From assembly GCA_013399115.1 (NCBI GenBank), contig VXAA01000971.1, positions 712,175 through 776,174 of the forward strand: a stretch of DNA of 64,000 nt. Direction: 5' to 3'. Of the stretch, positions 37,115-50,400 are shown piece by piece (the first letter of the stretch is position 1; the number at the start of each line of letters is the position of its first letter). Below the pieces are notes generated by a model. That model was given only the letters and a program-made list of their open reading frames with translations. It was not told where the DNA came from and did not search any database. Source of the stretch: Anseranas semipalmata. Lineage: Eukaryota; Chordata; Aves; Anseriformes; Anseranatidae. Made by a program: the position numbers and the translations under genes.

Positions 37115-39750
37115 ATGATTCCCCAAGTTTTGCTATACCATATGGTCCATGTGCTGTTAGGAGGCCATCTACTGTGTTTCCTTGTTAGTCATTCAACTAC
37201 ATATTGCGTCCATCTGCAGCTCTCATATGTAGTTTCACTGTAATTGCCCTTTTCAGAGTAATGCATTTCATTCTGCTTTGTGCTGGCTTGTGATCATGTT
37301 CTTTCCAAGACACGCTTCACCATATACTCCTTAAAAGGTGCGGTAGTGCCATGCTGAATGCTGCAGTAGATGTGTACAGAAGGCTCACCGTGATGTAAAG
37401 GAAGAAGAGGACTGGTGCTCAGCTTGGGGATGAAGAGAGCATTCCTTTCCTTGCTCTCCTCCCCCTGAACCTGACCTCACCAAAGCATTTCAGCTATTCC
37501 AGAGGTGCAAGAGACCTCCTCAGCCAGCCAGGCTTGCACTTCTCTTTCACTACTGCCACTGCACCACACTACAGAAGGTCCTGTCCCAGCTCAGTGACTC
37601 CTGAGGAGTTTTTAACAAAATCAACCTCATCCACTACCTCACAGCATCTTCAAGATCCCTGGAAGCAGCAATATGAGTGCCATTTATGAGAGGCTGGAGC
37701 TGTGCATGTATTATTATCCTGGAGCCAAATAGCAGTGCTGCGATCACATCACACGCTCCGACCTGGGCAGGAGCAGCCAGCGTGAAGGTCGGACACTGCA
37801 CTCTGGTGTCAGCAGAGTGAGCAGAGTTAACAGGAGGCACCTTCCTCTCTGCCAGGACTCTACAAATCCTCCAGCACAGTACTGGGTTTCAGGATAATTT
37901 GAGACTGACACAATTTGTATTCCCTTAAAGACCTCATTACACATATTGCTCATTTAACCTTTAAAAAAGCTGGAAGAAAGTGTGCCAATGGATTCTGGCT
38001 GATAAATATCTAAATTAAGTAAATTTAATTAAAAACTGTTGTAAATGTCATCTAATCTGTGGATGCTGTGACAATTATGGTTGTAGCTTTGAACCAGTTT
38101 CAAAATGTGTAAAGATATCCTTACACAGTTTTGTACTGAATGATTTTTTTCTTCTTTGTTTCATGAGAAGAGGCAGGTTGGACTTCTATTGCTCAACAAA
38201 AATATTGAACTGAAATCTTGGAGAACTTTCTTGCGTCTTGTTTCTGCCAGGTGATGCTGGCTGGAACAGTGGTTTCTCTCTGAAGCCATTAAGAGTTTTT
38301 TTGCCAGATAAAAGATGGGGGAGGAAAGAAAGATATATGCTAAGTTTCAGCTAGGGAATCCTACTTCTCAGTACACAGGAGTTGAAAAGATCAATGCATT
38401 TTTTTCAGCTTCTATTCTGGCCACATTGTGCTGTTTGGGTGAACACACCATCAGCCCCTCTGTTACTTTAGTGCACACCAGTGAGATCTGCTCAGTGGGG
38501 AGCACAGTTTGATGAATTTAGCAAAATCTTGTTGGCTGACCTTTCCATGCTGGAGACATGATTTCATTTCTGTTGTCTGAAAATGAGCACCAACAAGACA
38601 AGTTATTTCCATGTCCCAGCTGGAATATTGCAGTGCTAATGTGTTTCCAAATATTTCTTTATCTGTACAATGATATTACTTTCAGGTCTATCTAAGAACA
38701 ATAACATTTCTTTCCTTCTGCTTTCTTCATGTACCAGCAAAAAACAGTTTATTTTGCTTTCTTTCTCCAGTCAATCTCTATGCTGCAAATATCAAACCAA
38801 ATACTGCTTCTTGGAACAGCTAGGTAGGAAAGCTCACAGAGATGTATTGTCATATGGATCCTAAGGCACAAGCAGAAACTGGTTCAAGAACAAGTTCACG
38901 TGTAGCATCCACAATACATAGGATCCCAGACAGACAAACTGAGTGGAGTACTGGTGATATGAGTTCAGTCATTATTTTACTCCAGTCACCATCTGATATT
39001 GCTGCCAAATTAGTTCTTCTGGTTTAATCATTCCTCTGATGGTGTCATTAACACTCAGGTTTAAAAGCCCCTTCCTATTATAAAGGGCCTTAGTTTTGTT
39101 TTTGGTAAAGGCAAACGGGATCATTCAACAGAACGGGCTTAGAGAATGATCAGGCAAAACTACAGCAGCAGAGCTGAGGTGTTGTGCCTCAGAGGTGACC
39201 AGTGGCCAGGAAAGTAAAGGAGTAACAAACAGCTGTAGCAGGGCAGAAGAGGTAACCTACATCAACAACAAAAACGGCTTATCAGACTGTGCAGTCATAC
39301 TGTCTCCTCTCCTCTGTGGAGGTGTGAAAAATAAGCACCCTCAGTCTGTTTCCCTAAAGCCTACACTGAGGAAAGGCGGGCATCTCCTGTAATATTTCAA
39401 CAGGTAGCAAGTGCCTAAGTGCTTTTTGTGCTTTTTCTAATATTCCCCTGTAATTGCACCCTTCAGCAAAGTGGTTTATGAATCCCAAAGAAACCCAAGG
39501 ATGTAAAAAATGTTCAGATAATTCAAAATATGCAAATCACCACTCACCAGGTCACGGGTCAACTTCTACCACGGTTTGAAAAATGCTTTCCTCTCATTTA
39601 ATAATTCACCTTTTGAAGACTTTTGAAACCTTTCTCTGCTGTTAGAGAACAGATCTGGGTCTAGGGAACACTTACAGTTTTATTGTTTGTTGTTCAGATA
39701 TTCCAAGGCAGGGAACCACACCTGCTCACAGTGAAGCCAGTGGCACCTGT
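37115..39750. other. unique sequence, no gene recognised
   Basis: No feature supported beyond short frames on both strands. Confidence 0.5.
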
Positions 39751-39755
39751 AGGAC

Positions 39756-40172
39756 AGAATCATAGAATCATAGAATGGTTTGGGTTGGAAGGAATCTTAA
39801 AGATCATCTGGTTCCAACCCCCCTGCCATGGGCAGGGATGCCACCCACTAGATCAGGTTGGCCAGGGCCCCATCTCACCTAGCCTTGAACACCTCCAGGG
39901 ATGGGGCATCCACAGCTTCTCTGGGCAACCTGTTCCAGTGCCTCACCACCCTCATAGTAAAGAATTTCTTTCTAATGTCTAATCTAAATCTCTCCTCTTT
40001 TAGTTTAAAACCATTGCCCCTTGTCCTATCATTATCTACCCGAGTAAAGAGTCCCTCTCCATTCTTTTTATAAGATCCCTTTAAGTATTGAAAGGCCGCA
40101 ATGAGGTCTCCCTGGAGCCGTCTCTTCTCCAGGCTGAACATCCCCAGCTCTCTCAGCCTTTCTTCATAGGAA
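39756..40172 (-). mobile_element. CR1 LINE 3' fragment, well preserved
   Basis: The plus strand opens with AGAATCATAGAATCATAGAA (the CR1 terminal direct octamers) and GGTTTGGGTTGGAAGG, then CCAACCCCCCTGCCATGG, the classic bird CR1 3' region in reverse complement. The copy extends about 415 bases to near 40172, so it is strongly 5'-truncated and holds only the C-terminal end of ORF2 and the 3' UTR. Confidence 0.97.
39875..40141 (-). pseudogene. CR1 ORF2 C-terminal fragment, uninterrupted
   Basis: An open minus-strand stretch of 88 codons encodes the conserved C-terminal tail of CR1 ORF2: [20 protein letters not shown] at residues 2-21, [20 protein letters not shown] and then [17 protein letters not shown] at the end. 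There is no stop or frameshift inside it, unlike the other copies. It is a truncated fragment without catalytic residues, not a gene. Confidence 0.93.
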
Positions 40173-40733
40173 CATATGGAACAGATTTTGTATAAGGTGA
40201 AATAATACAGCTAAGGGATGTATAAAAACATGTTTTGGGTCAATCCTGTTTTGTTATTAGGAGACGTATCAAGGACAATGTTTCCCTTTCCCCGAGTCCA
40301 GTTCTCAGGTCTTCACAGGTATGTCTATTTCAAAGGGAATTTCTTTCTACCTTTTTCCCTGGCATCTTCTGTGCAGAGGTGAGCAATCTTTTTTCCAGTT
40401 TCAGTTAAGGATTATTATAGCAGGTACAATACGGAAAATCGTACCTAAAGTAGATTGATTTCTATTTACAAACTTACTTTTTAGTTTTGCCCATGACTTG
40501 CTCTTGAGACCTTATTTTTTTTTACATGTATGTTCTATTAGTATTCACAAGCTGCAAATACAAATAGCCTTTGCCTGGGGAAAAAAAAAAAAATCCCACT
40601 AGCAGTTCCAGATCAGGCCCAATTTGGCTAGATCTGTGTATACCCAGAACTGCTGCTCTCGGGAGCTCCTCAGACCATGGCCTTGTCTCTTCTTTTTGTT
40701 AACACTGCCTTTCTTACCATTTCGCCTAGCTTG

Positions 40734-40758
40734 TTTTTTTTTTTTTTTTCCCCCCCAG
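40734..40758 (+). repeat. polypyrimidine tract ending in AG
   Basis: Sixteen T, seven C, then AG at 40757-40758. It has the form of a very strong 3' splice acceptor, but no recognisable exon follows and similar tracts arise as simple sequence. Confidence 0.9.
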
Positions 40759-42448
40759 AAATATTAAATCCCTGCATGAAGCTTTTCTATCCACAGCTAC
40801 CTCACCCAGACCCTTTGCCTCAGAAAGGCTTTTCCAGGCAGGGTCTCCTCCAGCACTGAGACTGCTCCCAGCGGTCTTCAGCGCACAGCTGACTACAGAC
40901 TTCAATAACAAACCTGACCAAGTGAGGCTTGCTCAGGTCTGGGGGCAAAAGCAGTGGGATCCCACTTTCCACTGTCCTCCTCCTCCTCCACCAAGCACCA
41001 GGCCAGTGCAGCCCTCTTCGGGTTGGTGCTGCATGGGGGCAAGAGAGGAGGGAAGGAGGCATCACCCTGCAGGGGCATCAGCCAGGAAGTAAAATCTGCC
41101 CTGTGCTTACTGGCATTTCAGCGTGCTTCCCAGCTAGGTATGCAGGAACCTCCAGCTCTGTGAGTGCAACTTGTTTCCTTCTTCAAAATCCAGTTCCATG
41201 GAGTAGTCCCATAGAAACTGGAGGGCCAATTTATGTGAAGAAGCTCCAACCATATTAGTAATAGCTTTTAACACTGAGCTGTAATGAGGCCAACTCAAAT
41301 TTGAATGCATGTAGCCCCAACTCTCACTGTCTGAATTTCCATAGAGACTGTCTGCATTCAACAGAGCAGAACATTCAAGTGAATTAGACCAAAAATCAAC
41401 TATTTTTTAACATTAATTTGCACACATTTTCTTTCAATGCCTTCTCCTTCTTTGAAAAAAAAAAAAAAAAGAACAAAGAAAAAAGACTATTTTCCCCCTC
41501 AACATTCATACAAAGTCACAGGGCTGATTCCTCTGCACACAGAGCCAGCAACAGAAACGGCAGGTGATCCTCACATTCTCATGCCTAGGAGATGCATATT
41601 GTATTGCTCCCTTATAGCACTTGTGCTTTTCCGCTGAGCTGGACACCCAGCATTGTCACTCCTAAAATATTTGTGAGTGCTACAGGATTTTCTAGGGAAA
41701 GATTTCTTGGGGCAAGATTTAGTCAAATTTAATCCAAATCACTCAGTGCAGCTCTATTTGTTAAGAACAGCTCCTGTGCAGAGAAGAGCCCGTCACTGAG
41801 CCTCACAATGTTGCAGAACACAATAACATCAACATTAAACTCAATACCCTTAAGGGGCAGTTGTAGTCAAGGGTCACATTTTCCTTCATTCCAATTAACC
41901 TACTTGTCATATTGGATGGTAGATGCACTCCACAAACTGCCCTCAAGTGTTTCTCATGCTCTTTTAGCAATAGAAAGCGGGGAGAAATAAAATAGATCAT
42001 GCTTTGCTGTTTGACTTGTCCTTGGTGTTTTATCTTATTGGGAAACCCACAAGAAATGAATACTTTTGCCAAGATTTTAAGAGAAAGTGCGAACAGGCTT
42101 CTGACTTGCGCTAGTACGCATGGCATGGCAGCACCAGTAACATCAGTCTTGGGATCAAGAGGGACCAGAAACCTTGGATGACCTTCCAGGTTTTGTTCAA
42201 CCCATCTGACCCCATGTCAGATAAAGAGTAAATAAAAATTTGTCTTCAGCTAGGCTAGACTGTGCCCTCTCCCTGTACTGCAACATAATGCTACATGAGA
42301 AGAAGAAAAGGAGTCACTTGCCCTGACTGTCCCACAGGGGCCTCCAGCACTCCATTTAACCCCCCCCCAGGCTTTCCCCACGTCCAGGGCCGCACACCAG
42401 CCTTGGGGCTACCAGCCCCTGCCCCAGTGAGGCCGCAGCAGGGCCATG

Positions 42449-42515
42449 GACCCCACCCAGCCCGGCCCATCCCTGTCCCCATGTCCTGGCCCAGCCTTGG
42501 CCCATCCCCGTCCTT
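42449..42515. repeat. imperfect GC-rich tandem duplication
   Basis: Two adjacent units both start CCCAGCC and contain GGCCCATCCC(T/C)GTCC, about 33 bases apart, inside a C-rich patch. Confidence 0.6.
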
Positions 42516-45500
42516 AGGGAGGTGCTCAGTTTCAGGGCCAGGGCTGCTCTGGTGCCCCCAGCTGCCCTGCTCCTGGCTGCAGCAGTGGGACAGGTTTGGC
42601 TGCTAAGGCCTGCCCTGAGCCCCCATGGGGAGCTACCATGGCCCCCAGGAAGCCCCTGGCCTGCAGCACCATGGCTGTTGGTGCTGGTGGGTGCTGAAGT
42701 TCTGATGTGTCCTAGGCCTGGGGTACTGCTGCATATAGCCCTCTGCCTGCCTCTGTACATACCAGACATCTTGTGCTCTTCCCCTTCTCATCTCCAAATT
42801 TGCATCCTCTGACGTTTCTGTTTGCAAAACCACATCTGCCATTCCCAGCAAGATATTAATGGTGACATGGACTATCACAACTCCTGCCAAGTTCTCAGAG
42901 ATAAGCTCCTCACCAAACTCACTCATAGTGTTAGATTAACCTTTAAGGTGGCTTACCTAGTCAAGTGAACCTTTGGGTCTTTCTTCATATATGATGGGCT
43001 GAAGACAGTCAACCCAGCACTTTGTCCAGCGGCTTCTTGTCCTTAGCCTGACACAACAGCTTTTGTCTGAGCCTTCAGGCAGAAGGGCAGACCCAGTACC
43101 CTCCAAGAGACCCTCTCTAGAAGTAGGAGAAGTGTTGTCTGCTGTTGAATGTCCCAGCAGGCTGACAATTTTTTACAGCCTCCAAACAGCCACATCTCTC
43201 TTTGCAATCATTAGTGTCCGTGCCCAGTTGCACCTGGACTGTTGCCCAGATCTATTGACCCCTAGTCATGATTTCCCTTGATTGACCTAATCTGTTTCTT
43301 TATACACTTGCAATTACCAGTTCCCCTGACATGAATTTCTGACATTATAGGCATTCTGATCCTCAGTTTTCTGTTAAATAAATCATCAGCTTATTGCAGT
43401 GTGTGTTTCACTGGCAACATCCTGTAATTCTACTACATAAAATATGGATCAGTGGTTGATTCTGCCATCTTTTACCGTGTACTTTATTTTTACTCCATTT
43501 CCACCGCCCCCCCTGGGCTGATGTGATACAGACCGTAGGTTTCATGTCTGAACCACTGCTTCGCTGCAAACCACTTGAACTCATGCCATTAAATTGTAAC
43601 CCATTGTTAAACAACATATCAGACATGTCGACTGACAATGAACTTGGCATGTACAGAAGTCTTTTGGACTCTAACATCCACTAGTAAAATCATATCAAGG
43701 GACTAAATAAAATAGTTTAGAATAAGTATTTTTTCCAGACAATTAAATAAAATAATAATATATGCTTAATATTTTCCAAGGGAGCAGTGGATTTTGTAAG
43801 TGTTACTATCCACGAGACACTTACCTTAGATTTTTAAGTTTCTAAATTAGCCCCTAGCATTTTTTTGAAAACATCATTTCCTGTGATACCTAGAGGATTA
43901 GCATCCTGGCATCTCTAAGCAGAGCTCTCTCTAGAGCTGAGAGCTTTCCTTTGGAGGGCAGAGGAATGCCATAGATGTCCTGACAGGATGGGAAAGTACT
44001 TTATCACTTTCTGTTTCTCTGCTTCCTCACAGTAATGTTGGCCTGTGGCTCTTCTGAGTCTTCTCAGGTTATTTTTTACATTCGCAAGTTTTAACTCTGG
44101 ACTATTCTGAAGCAACTTTATCAAATGCTCCATAGCTGTTGTCCCTGGACTGGTGCAAGGCATTCCTCTGAAGCTCTTGGGGGTTGTTTCTAGGTGGGTA
44201 GGAAAGGCAACATGCAATTTTGTACTCTTCAAAACTATGGATAATGCTGTTCTGGACAGTATGTTTGCAGATACCCTGTTTCTTCCAGGGTTGCATTCAA
44301 TTTCCAAATCCTGCATTTGTATTTGAAAAAAATATTCTGTGCTATCTGGAACCGGTTTTGCGCGGTTTCCATTGAAGACCTGTACCCATTTTCAGCTAAC
44401 TTTCTCCATAAATAAAGGCAGGAATTGTTGTGTACCCCTATTTCTCCTTCCTAAACTGAGTGTGTTTTCTTTTGGGGGAGAATTTAATTCACCTGTCAGA
44501 GGCACCTCATTCGTGGAGACCAAAGACCTCCCATTCTTTGGTTCCCCAGCAGATCCTAAGCTGCATATTAACCAAATCAGGACCTCCACTGCTTTTCCTG
44601 AGAAACAGCACATCTTGAGCTGAAAGATATGTTACCACTTCTTTGCTGTCCCTGTGATCGAAGGAGCAAGAGGGAGCTTGGGGGGTACAGCGGTGTGCAC
44701 TGACCCCGCTCGCCTCCCACTCGCTGTGAAGTTGCACTCCAGCCTGCACCATGCTCCCATGAAGCCACAGCCCTGCTGCGAGAAGTCCCAGCTTTGCTCT
44801 CATTGAGACCTCAGAGCAGCCAATGCTGTCATTGACATCTTCTGTATCTTAACGTACTTCATGCTCAATGGACATCTTTATGAAGATTACTGATTTAAGC
44901 AATTCAAGTACAGATGCATTTCACCTCTCCAGTTCACAGTTTCAAGGAATATTTGTGTCCCTTCTTCATCTGGTTAGAACAAGCATTACAGCAACAGCAA
45001 GCTTCTGTGAGCTACCCATATGCCCCGCTGTGTTAACTTCTCTCCTTTTCATTTCTGTGGGGAGTTTGGCACTCTTAACATTTCCATGCCACAGTTTTAT
45101 TGTTAACTTTCCCTGCTTGACTTAACTGAAAACTATAAAGCACCTGAAATGCCTCAGAGGCTTCTGCTGTCAATAGTGAGATGAGCTTTCCACACATCTT
45201 CATTTTCCTTGGAAAACATTGCTTCTAGATACAGAATAAAACACAGCTTGAATTTTGCTTGGTTGTTTCCTCTGTTTCCAGATAATTTTGAGCTCAGAAG
45301 AAGCTCTTAACTGCTCCAATTTTCCATAAAAAGGAAAAAAAAAAAGGCATAAAAATGAACCTTGTTACTGTGAGATGTTGGGAAATCTCTCTGAAAGTGA
45401 CCTCTGTGCTGCAGCCAGGAGGTGCACTGATATTTGCAGATGGGAGAGACCTGTGGCTTTTCACAGTTAGCAAGATCTGTTGCTCGCATACTGAGAGGGG

Positions 45501-46500
45501 TGAGCAGGGGATCCCCTACTGCAGAAAGATCCCCCCTGAATCTCAGGGCCCACACGTCCCTCCTGCGCTGGTGGCTGGCAGTGCCAGCGATGCAAGCAAT
45601 GCCTCTGGCTTTGTACACATCTTCTCCTTGATGGCTTTGCAAGAGGTGGAGGCTCTGCAGCCATGGACAGCAGCAGCCTGTTGTGCTTTCCCTCTTTGGT
45701 TTTGCCCGAGCTGTAGTTGGACTCTCCTCCTTGCTCCCTGCCAGCATTCACCATTCGCCACATCCCTGACCATCGTATTCTTCTCTGCTCTGAGTGTTCT
45801 GGATCTTAAACTATAATGTCCAACAAATGGGGTTTTGTCTTGACTGTAGCCTAAGCCTGCAATATCCCTTTATCGGCTTTTTATTGGAGCAAATTAGAGG
45901 TTCATAAGCAAAAGGATAAGAGGAGTCCCCCTGAATTCAGGCTACAGCTGGCTGATGAGACCTGCTAAGAAGTGGACAGCACAAGGCATCCATGAGGACA
46001 GGAGCCTGATGGGACACCCATCTGCATGGGTGGCTTCCCAGGTGGCTTACAGGTGACCTGGCATCAGACAGAGGCAGCGGTAGGCGTCATCCTCCATCTC
46101 TCAGATGTGTGTGGGCAGAATGACTACCTGGCATGTTCTTCCCCCTCCTCGTGGTGTGGGGTGAAGGTCTGCCATATACAGCTGCCCCCAGTGAATTGCC
46201 AGCTGGCTGGAGAGGCTACTTACCACTGCCTCAGAAAAAACGAAGTGTTTATCAGTCCTGCAAGATCGCCAGGGATAACAGGGAGCCCCAGGAAGCATTT
46301 GTCTCTTAGTCACCAGTGCCTTCTCCTTCTGGGACTTTACCTGGGGCTCTGAGGTTCACCTTGCCTTGTATGGGAGAACTGTGCAAAGGTACCCTGATTT
46401 AGCCAAGCACTTAGGAACATAAAGCCATACACATGCTGAATTTTAAAAATACTGCACTGAACTGTGGCACAATATCCAATCCAGCCTGACAGGGCTGCTT

Positions 46501-47492
46501 AGAATCATAGAACTGTAGAATCACAGAATCATCTAGGTTGGAAAAGACCTTCAAGATTACCAAGTCCAACCATCAACCTGGCCTACCAAGTCCCATCACT
46601 AAACCATGTCCCTTAGTGCCACATCCATGTCTCTTAAATACCTCCAGGGATGGGGACTCCACCACTTCCTTGGGCAGCTTATTCCATTGCTTAGCCCCCT
46701 TTCCATGAAGAAATTCTTCCTGATATACAATCTAAACCTCCCCTGGCACAACTTGAGTCTGTTTCCTCTTTTCCTATCACTTGTCCCCTGTGAAAAGAGA
46801 CTGACACCCTCCTCACTGCAGCCTCCTTTCAGGTAGTTGTAGAGAGCGATAAGGTCGCCCCTGAGCCTCCTCTTCTCCAGACTAAACAGCCCCAGGTCCT
46901 TCAGCCACTCCTCCAGTGTTTTGTTTTCTAGTCCCTTCACCAGCTTCGTTGCCCTTCTCTGGACACGATCCAGCACGTCGATGTCCTTCCTATAGTGAGG
47001 GGCCCAAAACTGAACACAGGACTCGGGGTGCGGCCTCACCAGAGCCAGGTACAGGGGGACAGTCACTTCCCTCGTCCTGCTGGCCACACTGTTCCTGATG
47101 CAAGCCAGGATGCTGTTGGCCTTCTTGGCCACCTGAGCACTGCTGGCTCATGTTCAGCCAGCTGTCGACCAGCACCCCAAGGTCCTTTTCTGCTGGTCAG
47201 CTTTCCAGCCACTCTTCCCCAAGCCTATACCACTGCATGGGGTTGTTGTGACCCAGGTGCAGGACCCAGCATTTAGCAGTATTGAATGCCACATGGTTGG
47301 ATGTGGCCCATCGGTCCAGCCTATCCAGATCCCTCTGCAGAGCCTTCCTACCCTCAAGCAGATCAACACTCCCATCCAACTTGGTGTTGTCAGCAAACTT
47401 GCTGAGGGTGCACTCAATCCCCTCATCAAGATCGCTGATAAAAATGTTAAAGAAAACTGTCCCCAGTACTGAGCCCTGGGAAACACCACTTA
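46501..47492 (-). mobile_element. CR1 LINE copy, 5'-truncated
   Basis: The plus strand begins AGAATCATAGAACTGTAGAA and continues with TCATCTAGGTTGGAAAAGAC, a diverged CR1 3' terminal region. Reverse-complemented ORF2 sequence follows to about 47492, where similarity stops inside the RT palm region just before the GVSQGSVLG block. About 990 bases survive. Confidence 0.95.
46599..47492 (-). pseudogene. CR1 ORF2 reverse transcriptase remnant, catalytic Asp lost
   Basis: In the minus-strand frame ending at 47197, CR1 similarity starts near codon 61 of the open stretch ([14 protein letters not shown]). The palm motif reads FADNTK instead of FADDTK; the changed codon is at 47386-47388, so one catalytic metal-binding aspartate is Asn. 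A TGA at 47197-47199 interrupts the frame, then a small deletion near 47133-47142 shifts it into the frame that encodes [15 protein letters not shown] and the C-terminal tail down to 46599. With truncation, a stop, a frameshift and a catalytic change, the copy is inactive. Confidence 0.92.
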
Positions 47493-47494
47493 CA

Positions 47495-50400
47495 TGGGTA
47501 ACATCCAAACATGGCCAAAAAGGAAGGGTCTGAGCTGGAAGCACTTTACCGTCCAAGAAGTGGAATTTGAAAAGACTGGATTTTTGTGTGATAATAGAAA
47601 ACATCTTCCTCTCAGGCAGAAATCTGGGAGCAATCAGCGTGGATCTTCCTTGCCAGTTGTTTTCACAGAGCACGGTGGTTTTGCTGTCTGCTTGTAAACA
47701 GGAGGAGGGAACGGGCTGAGCACAGGCTCACGCAGAGGGGAGATCCCACCAGCCTGACGTCAGCCTGATGCTCAGCCCCAGCCCACTGCTGCAGGGAAAG
47801 CCCTCATGGCTGGAGACCCAGCCACAGATGAGCACTCTCCTGATTGGGCTTGTGCCTTGAACCCATGCAGTTTATCCTGACCTTCAATACTCAGCTCTGC
47901 CTCCTAAGGAAGCGTGAAGTTGTCCAAACTTGTATGAGCACAGAATCCTCAACATCCCTTTTATTACAGGTCCCTTACTGAGCAGGCAAAGTGACACCCA
48001 TACGGACAATTTATTTCTATCATCACTTCCCCAATTTCTTCTCCCCAGTGAAAATGTCTTGAGCATCCAGTTATTTGACAGCTAGAGTGATAACAGGAGG
48101 ATTTTTTTTTAACTACGGTGCTATTCAAGATCAGAAGACTTCACATCATAAAACATCATTAAATTGTGAATTCAAGGTTGAGAAAGATGAGGCCTTTACA
48201 AGACTAATGCAATTAATTCTGCTCGTTAACTACAGCCTCAAAATATGTACATAGAGTCTGATCTCACTTCTGCTGTGGAGGGTTATGTCTGAAAAATGAT
48301 TCTTTTCTAGTGGATTTTCCAGTGATAAGGGAGCATGGAAAGCTTCTCATATCACATACTGATGAACACAAAGTCATTGCATGAGGAACACTGTACGCTC
48401 AAAATCTTTTGGTGTACAGTAACTTCTTGTCAAAGTAAGGAGCTTAAATAAATTAGCTTCAATATTAAATAATTTCAATAATTGAAATATGTTAGATTGA
48501 AAGTGGGTTTCTTTGCTTTTTTTTTCCTTTTTTTTTTTTTTTTTTTAACATAATCCTTCTCACTCTGCCATCCGCCTCAGCACTTGAATTCTGGAAAGCC
48601 TCAGTTCTTTACAGTTTACCAGAGCTAATTCCAACCTCAGTCTTTCTTGCTTTCTTTTCAAAGAGGAATTTGCACAGTGGGACATTTTTAATATACGGGA
48701 ACTTTGATGCAAAAAAGCAATTTATTTTGCCAGCAGCTTTCACTATTCCCTTTGCTATAGCCAAAGGTATAGCAATAGCATCCTCATAATCAGCCTCTTC
48801 TTTCTATCTGGTCCTGCAAGAAAGGCTATGCTTCTGTTTGCCCACAATCATTAAATCAGTGTATTTGCGTGCATGTGAGAGAAAGAAGAGGAAAGAAACG
48901 TCTGTCCTACCAATATATAGCCCTGTTAGCTGGGCCCTGGGGAGCTTTCCTCTTCTCCCATCCCCTATGTGCACATTCGCATGGCTTTCCTTCTCTCTCC
49001 AGTGATTACCCACATTTTGTTTCCACAGCCTGGCATTTCCTTGGGGCAGGGACTTCATTCTGTATCTTGAAAAGCGTAATGTCACCATAAACTAGTTATT
49101 CTTCAAGCAGACATCATAGTGATGAAGCCTGCTCTCCTATGGACATGAGAGGAAGGGTGAGAAGAGTAAATCAAGAAGCTCTTAGCTCTGCCCTGCCATG
49201 GGGATGGGGAAGGGGTGGTTTTAGAAAATGAACTCACTGAAAGATATTATAGCTAAGAGACTAATAGCTAAAGCTAAGGATCACCAGAAACTTGATTGAG
49301 TGCAGTGCATTTGGTATTCTCCCTTGCTTGCACTGAAAATGCTGCCCTCAGTTTTTTTTTCCTCCTATGAATGCATCTCTTTAATGCTTGTTTCATAGAT
49401 TTTTGTTTCCATCTTATGGCCTTAATGTCTATTAGAAACACAGCCTCGAGGCAAACTTTCTCACAGTAGTGCCTTACTTTGTTGTATGCTGCAGTACACG
49501 TAGTTGGCTCTGACAGCGTTAGTTCTGCACTGGTACACTGTCAAACTGGCTGCAAGAAGAATTGTGAAAAAAACATGTGCAAAATGAAAAAAAAAAATCC
49601 TGATTTGGGTTTTTATGTGAATATGTAACTCCATTTCAATGTCCTCTTCCCCCACATCTGAGTTTTGCAATGAAAATCTTACAGCAGCAACCAAATTTGA
49701 CCTATCTGCAGATCTGAGTCCTGTTGATAATGCTTAGGTGTGTCTTTCAGACTTCCCATCTTATAAGTCCTTCTCTGAAATGCTCAAAAACTCAAGCAGA
49801 GTTGTAATCTGTCTGGTTTCTTGGCTCTTTCTTTAATCAAAACTACCTGAGATAATACATTTCAGCCTGAAAATTAAACTCAGATGAATGTAAAAGTCTC
49901 TCCAGACCCAAGGGCTGTTTTAGTTAACCTGGATCAAATATTCATACTTAGTAATGACACTAGGAATCAAGGAATTTTGCAATAAAAGGTACACACTGTT
50001 CATATTGTATGGATAACTTAAATAGCTTGAACAGAGTCAAATTTGTGACTAAGCACTTGCCCAAAGCTTTGCAGCCTGGATAGTGTAGACTTCTTTCAAG
50101 CAGAGTAAAACAAATGCAGAGGTTTTACCTGCTCGGGAAAATAGCACAAGAGGTGATTCCTTGCTTGCAATCCATGTCTCTGAAGTGTTTCGGGCTGATC
50201 CATAGGTGCTCCAAAGGTTAGGATAGCTCACAGGACACCATGGTCTGCACAGAAGGAAGCAGACCACTCAAACACTCATGTTCTCATGAGGCCGAAGGAT
50301 TACCCTTGTCTTCAGTCCCTCCTTCTCATTTAACAAGCAATGAAAAGTCATGACAGTATCCTCACCAGCTGAGACTGGCTTACAAGCAGCTGGCAGTCGT

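Larger units (their letters stand above)
40175..46495. other. unique sequence, no gene recognised
   Basis: Apart from the T/C tract at 40734-40758 and an imperfect two-unit C/G-rich duplication near 42449-42515, nothing is supported. Frames at 43408-43677 (minus), 45355-45816 (plus) and 45307-45747 (minus) were read and match no family I know; the last two overlap in a GC-rich patch. Confidence 0.5.

Noticed and set aside
43408..43677. Minus-strand 89-codon frame rich in Ser/Met/Gly
   Set aside because: It looked briefly like the end of a conserved protein, but I could not match it to any family and no splice context supports it.
45307..45816. Overlapping frames of about 150 codons on both strands
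   Set aside because: GC-rich composition lowers stop frequency on both strands; no motif recognised in either protein.
50040..50095. MIR-like string CACTTGCCCAAAG
   Set aside because: A single short core match with no second block in the expected position.
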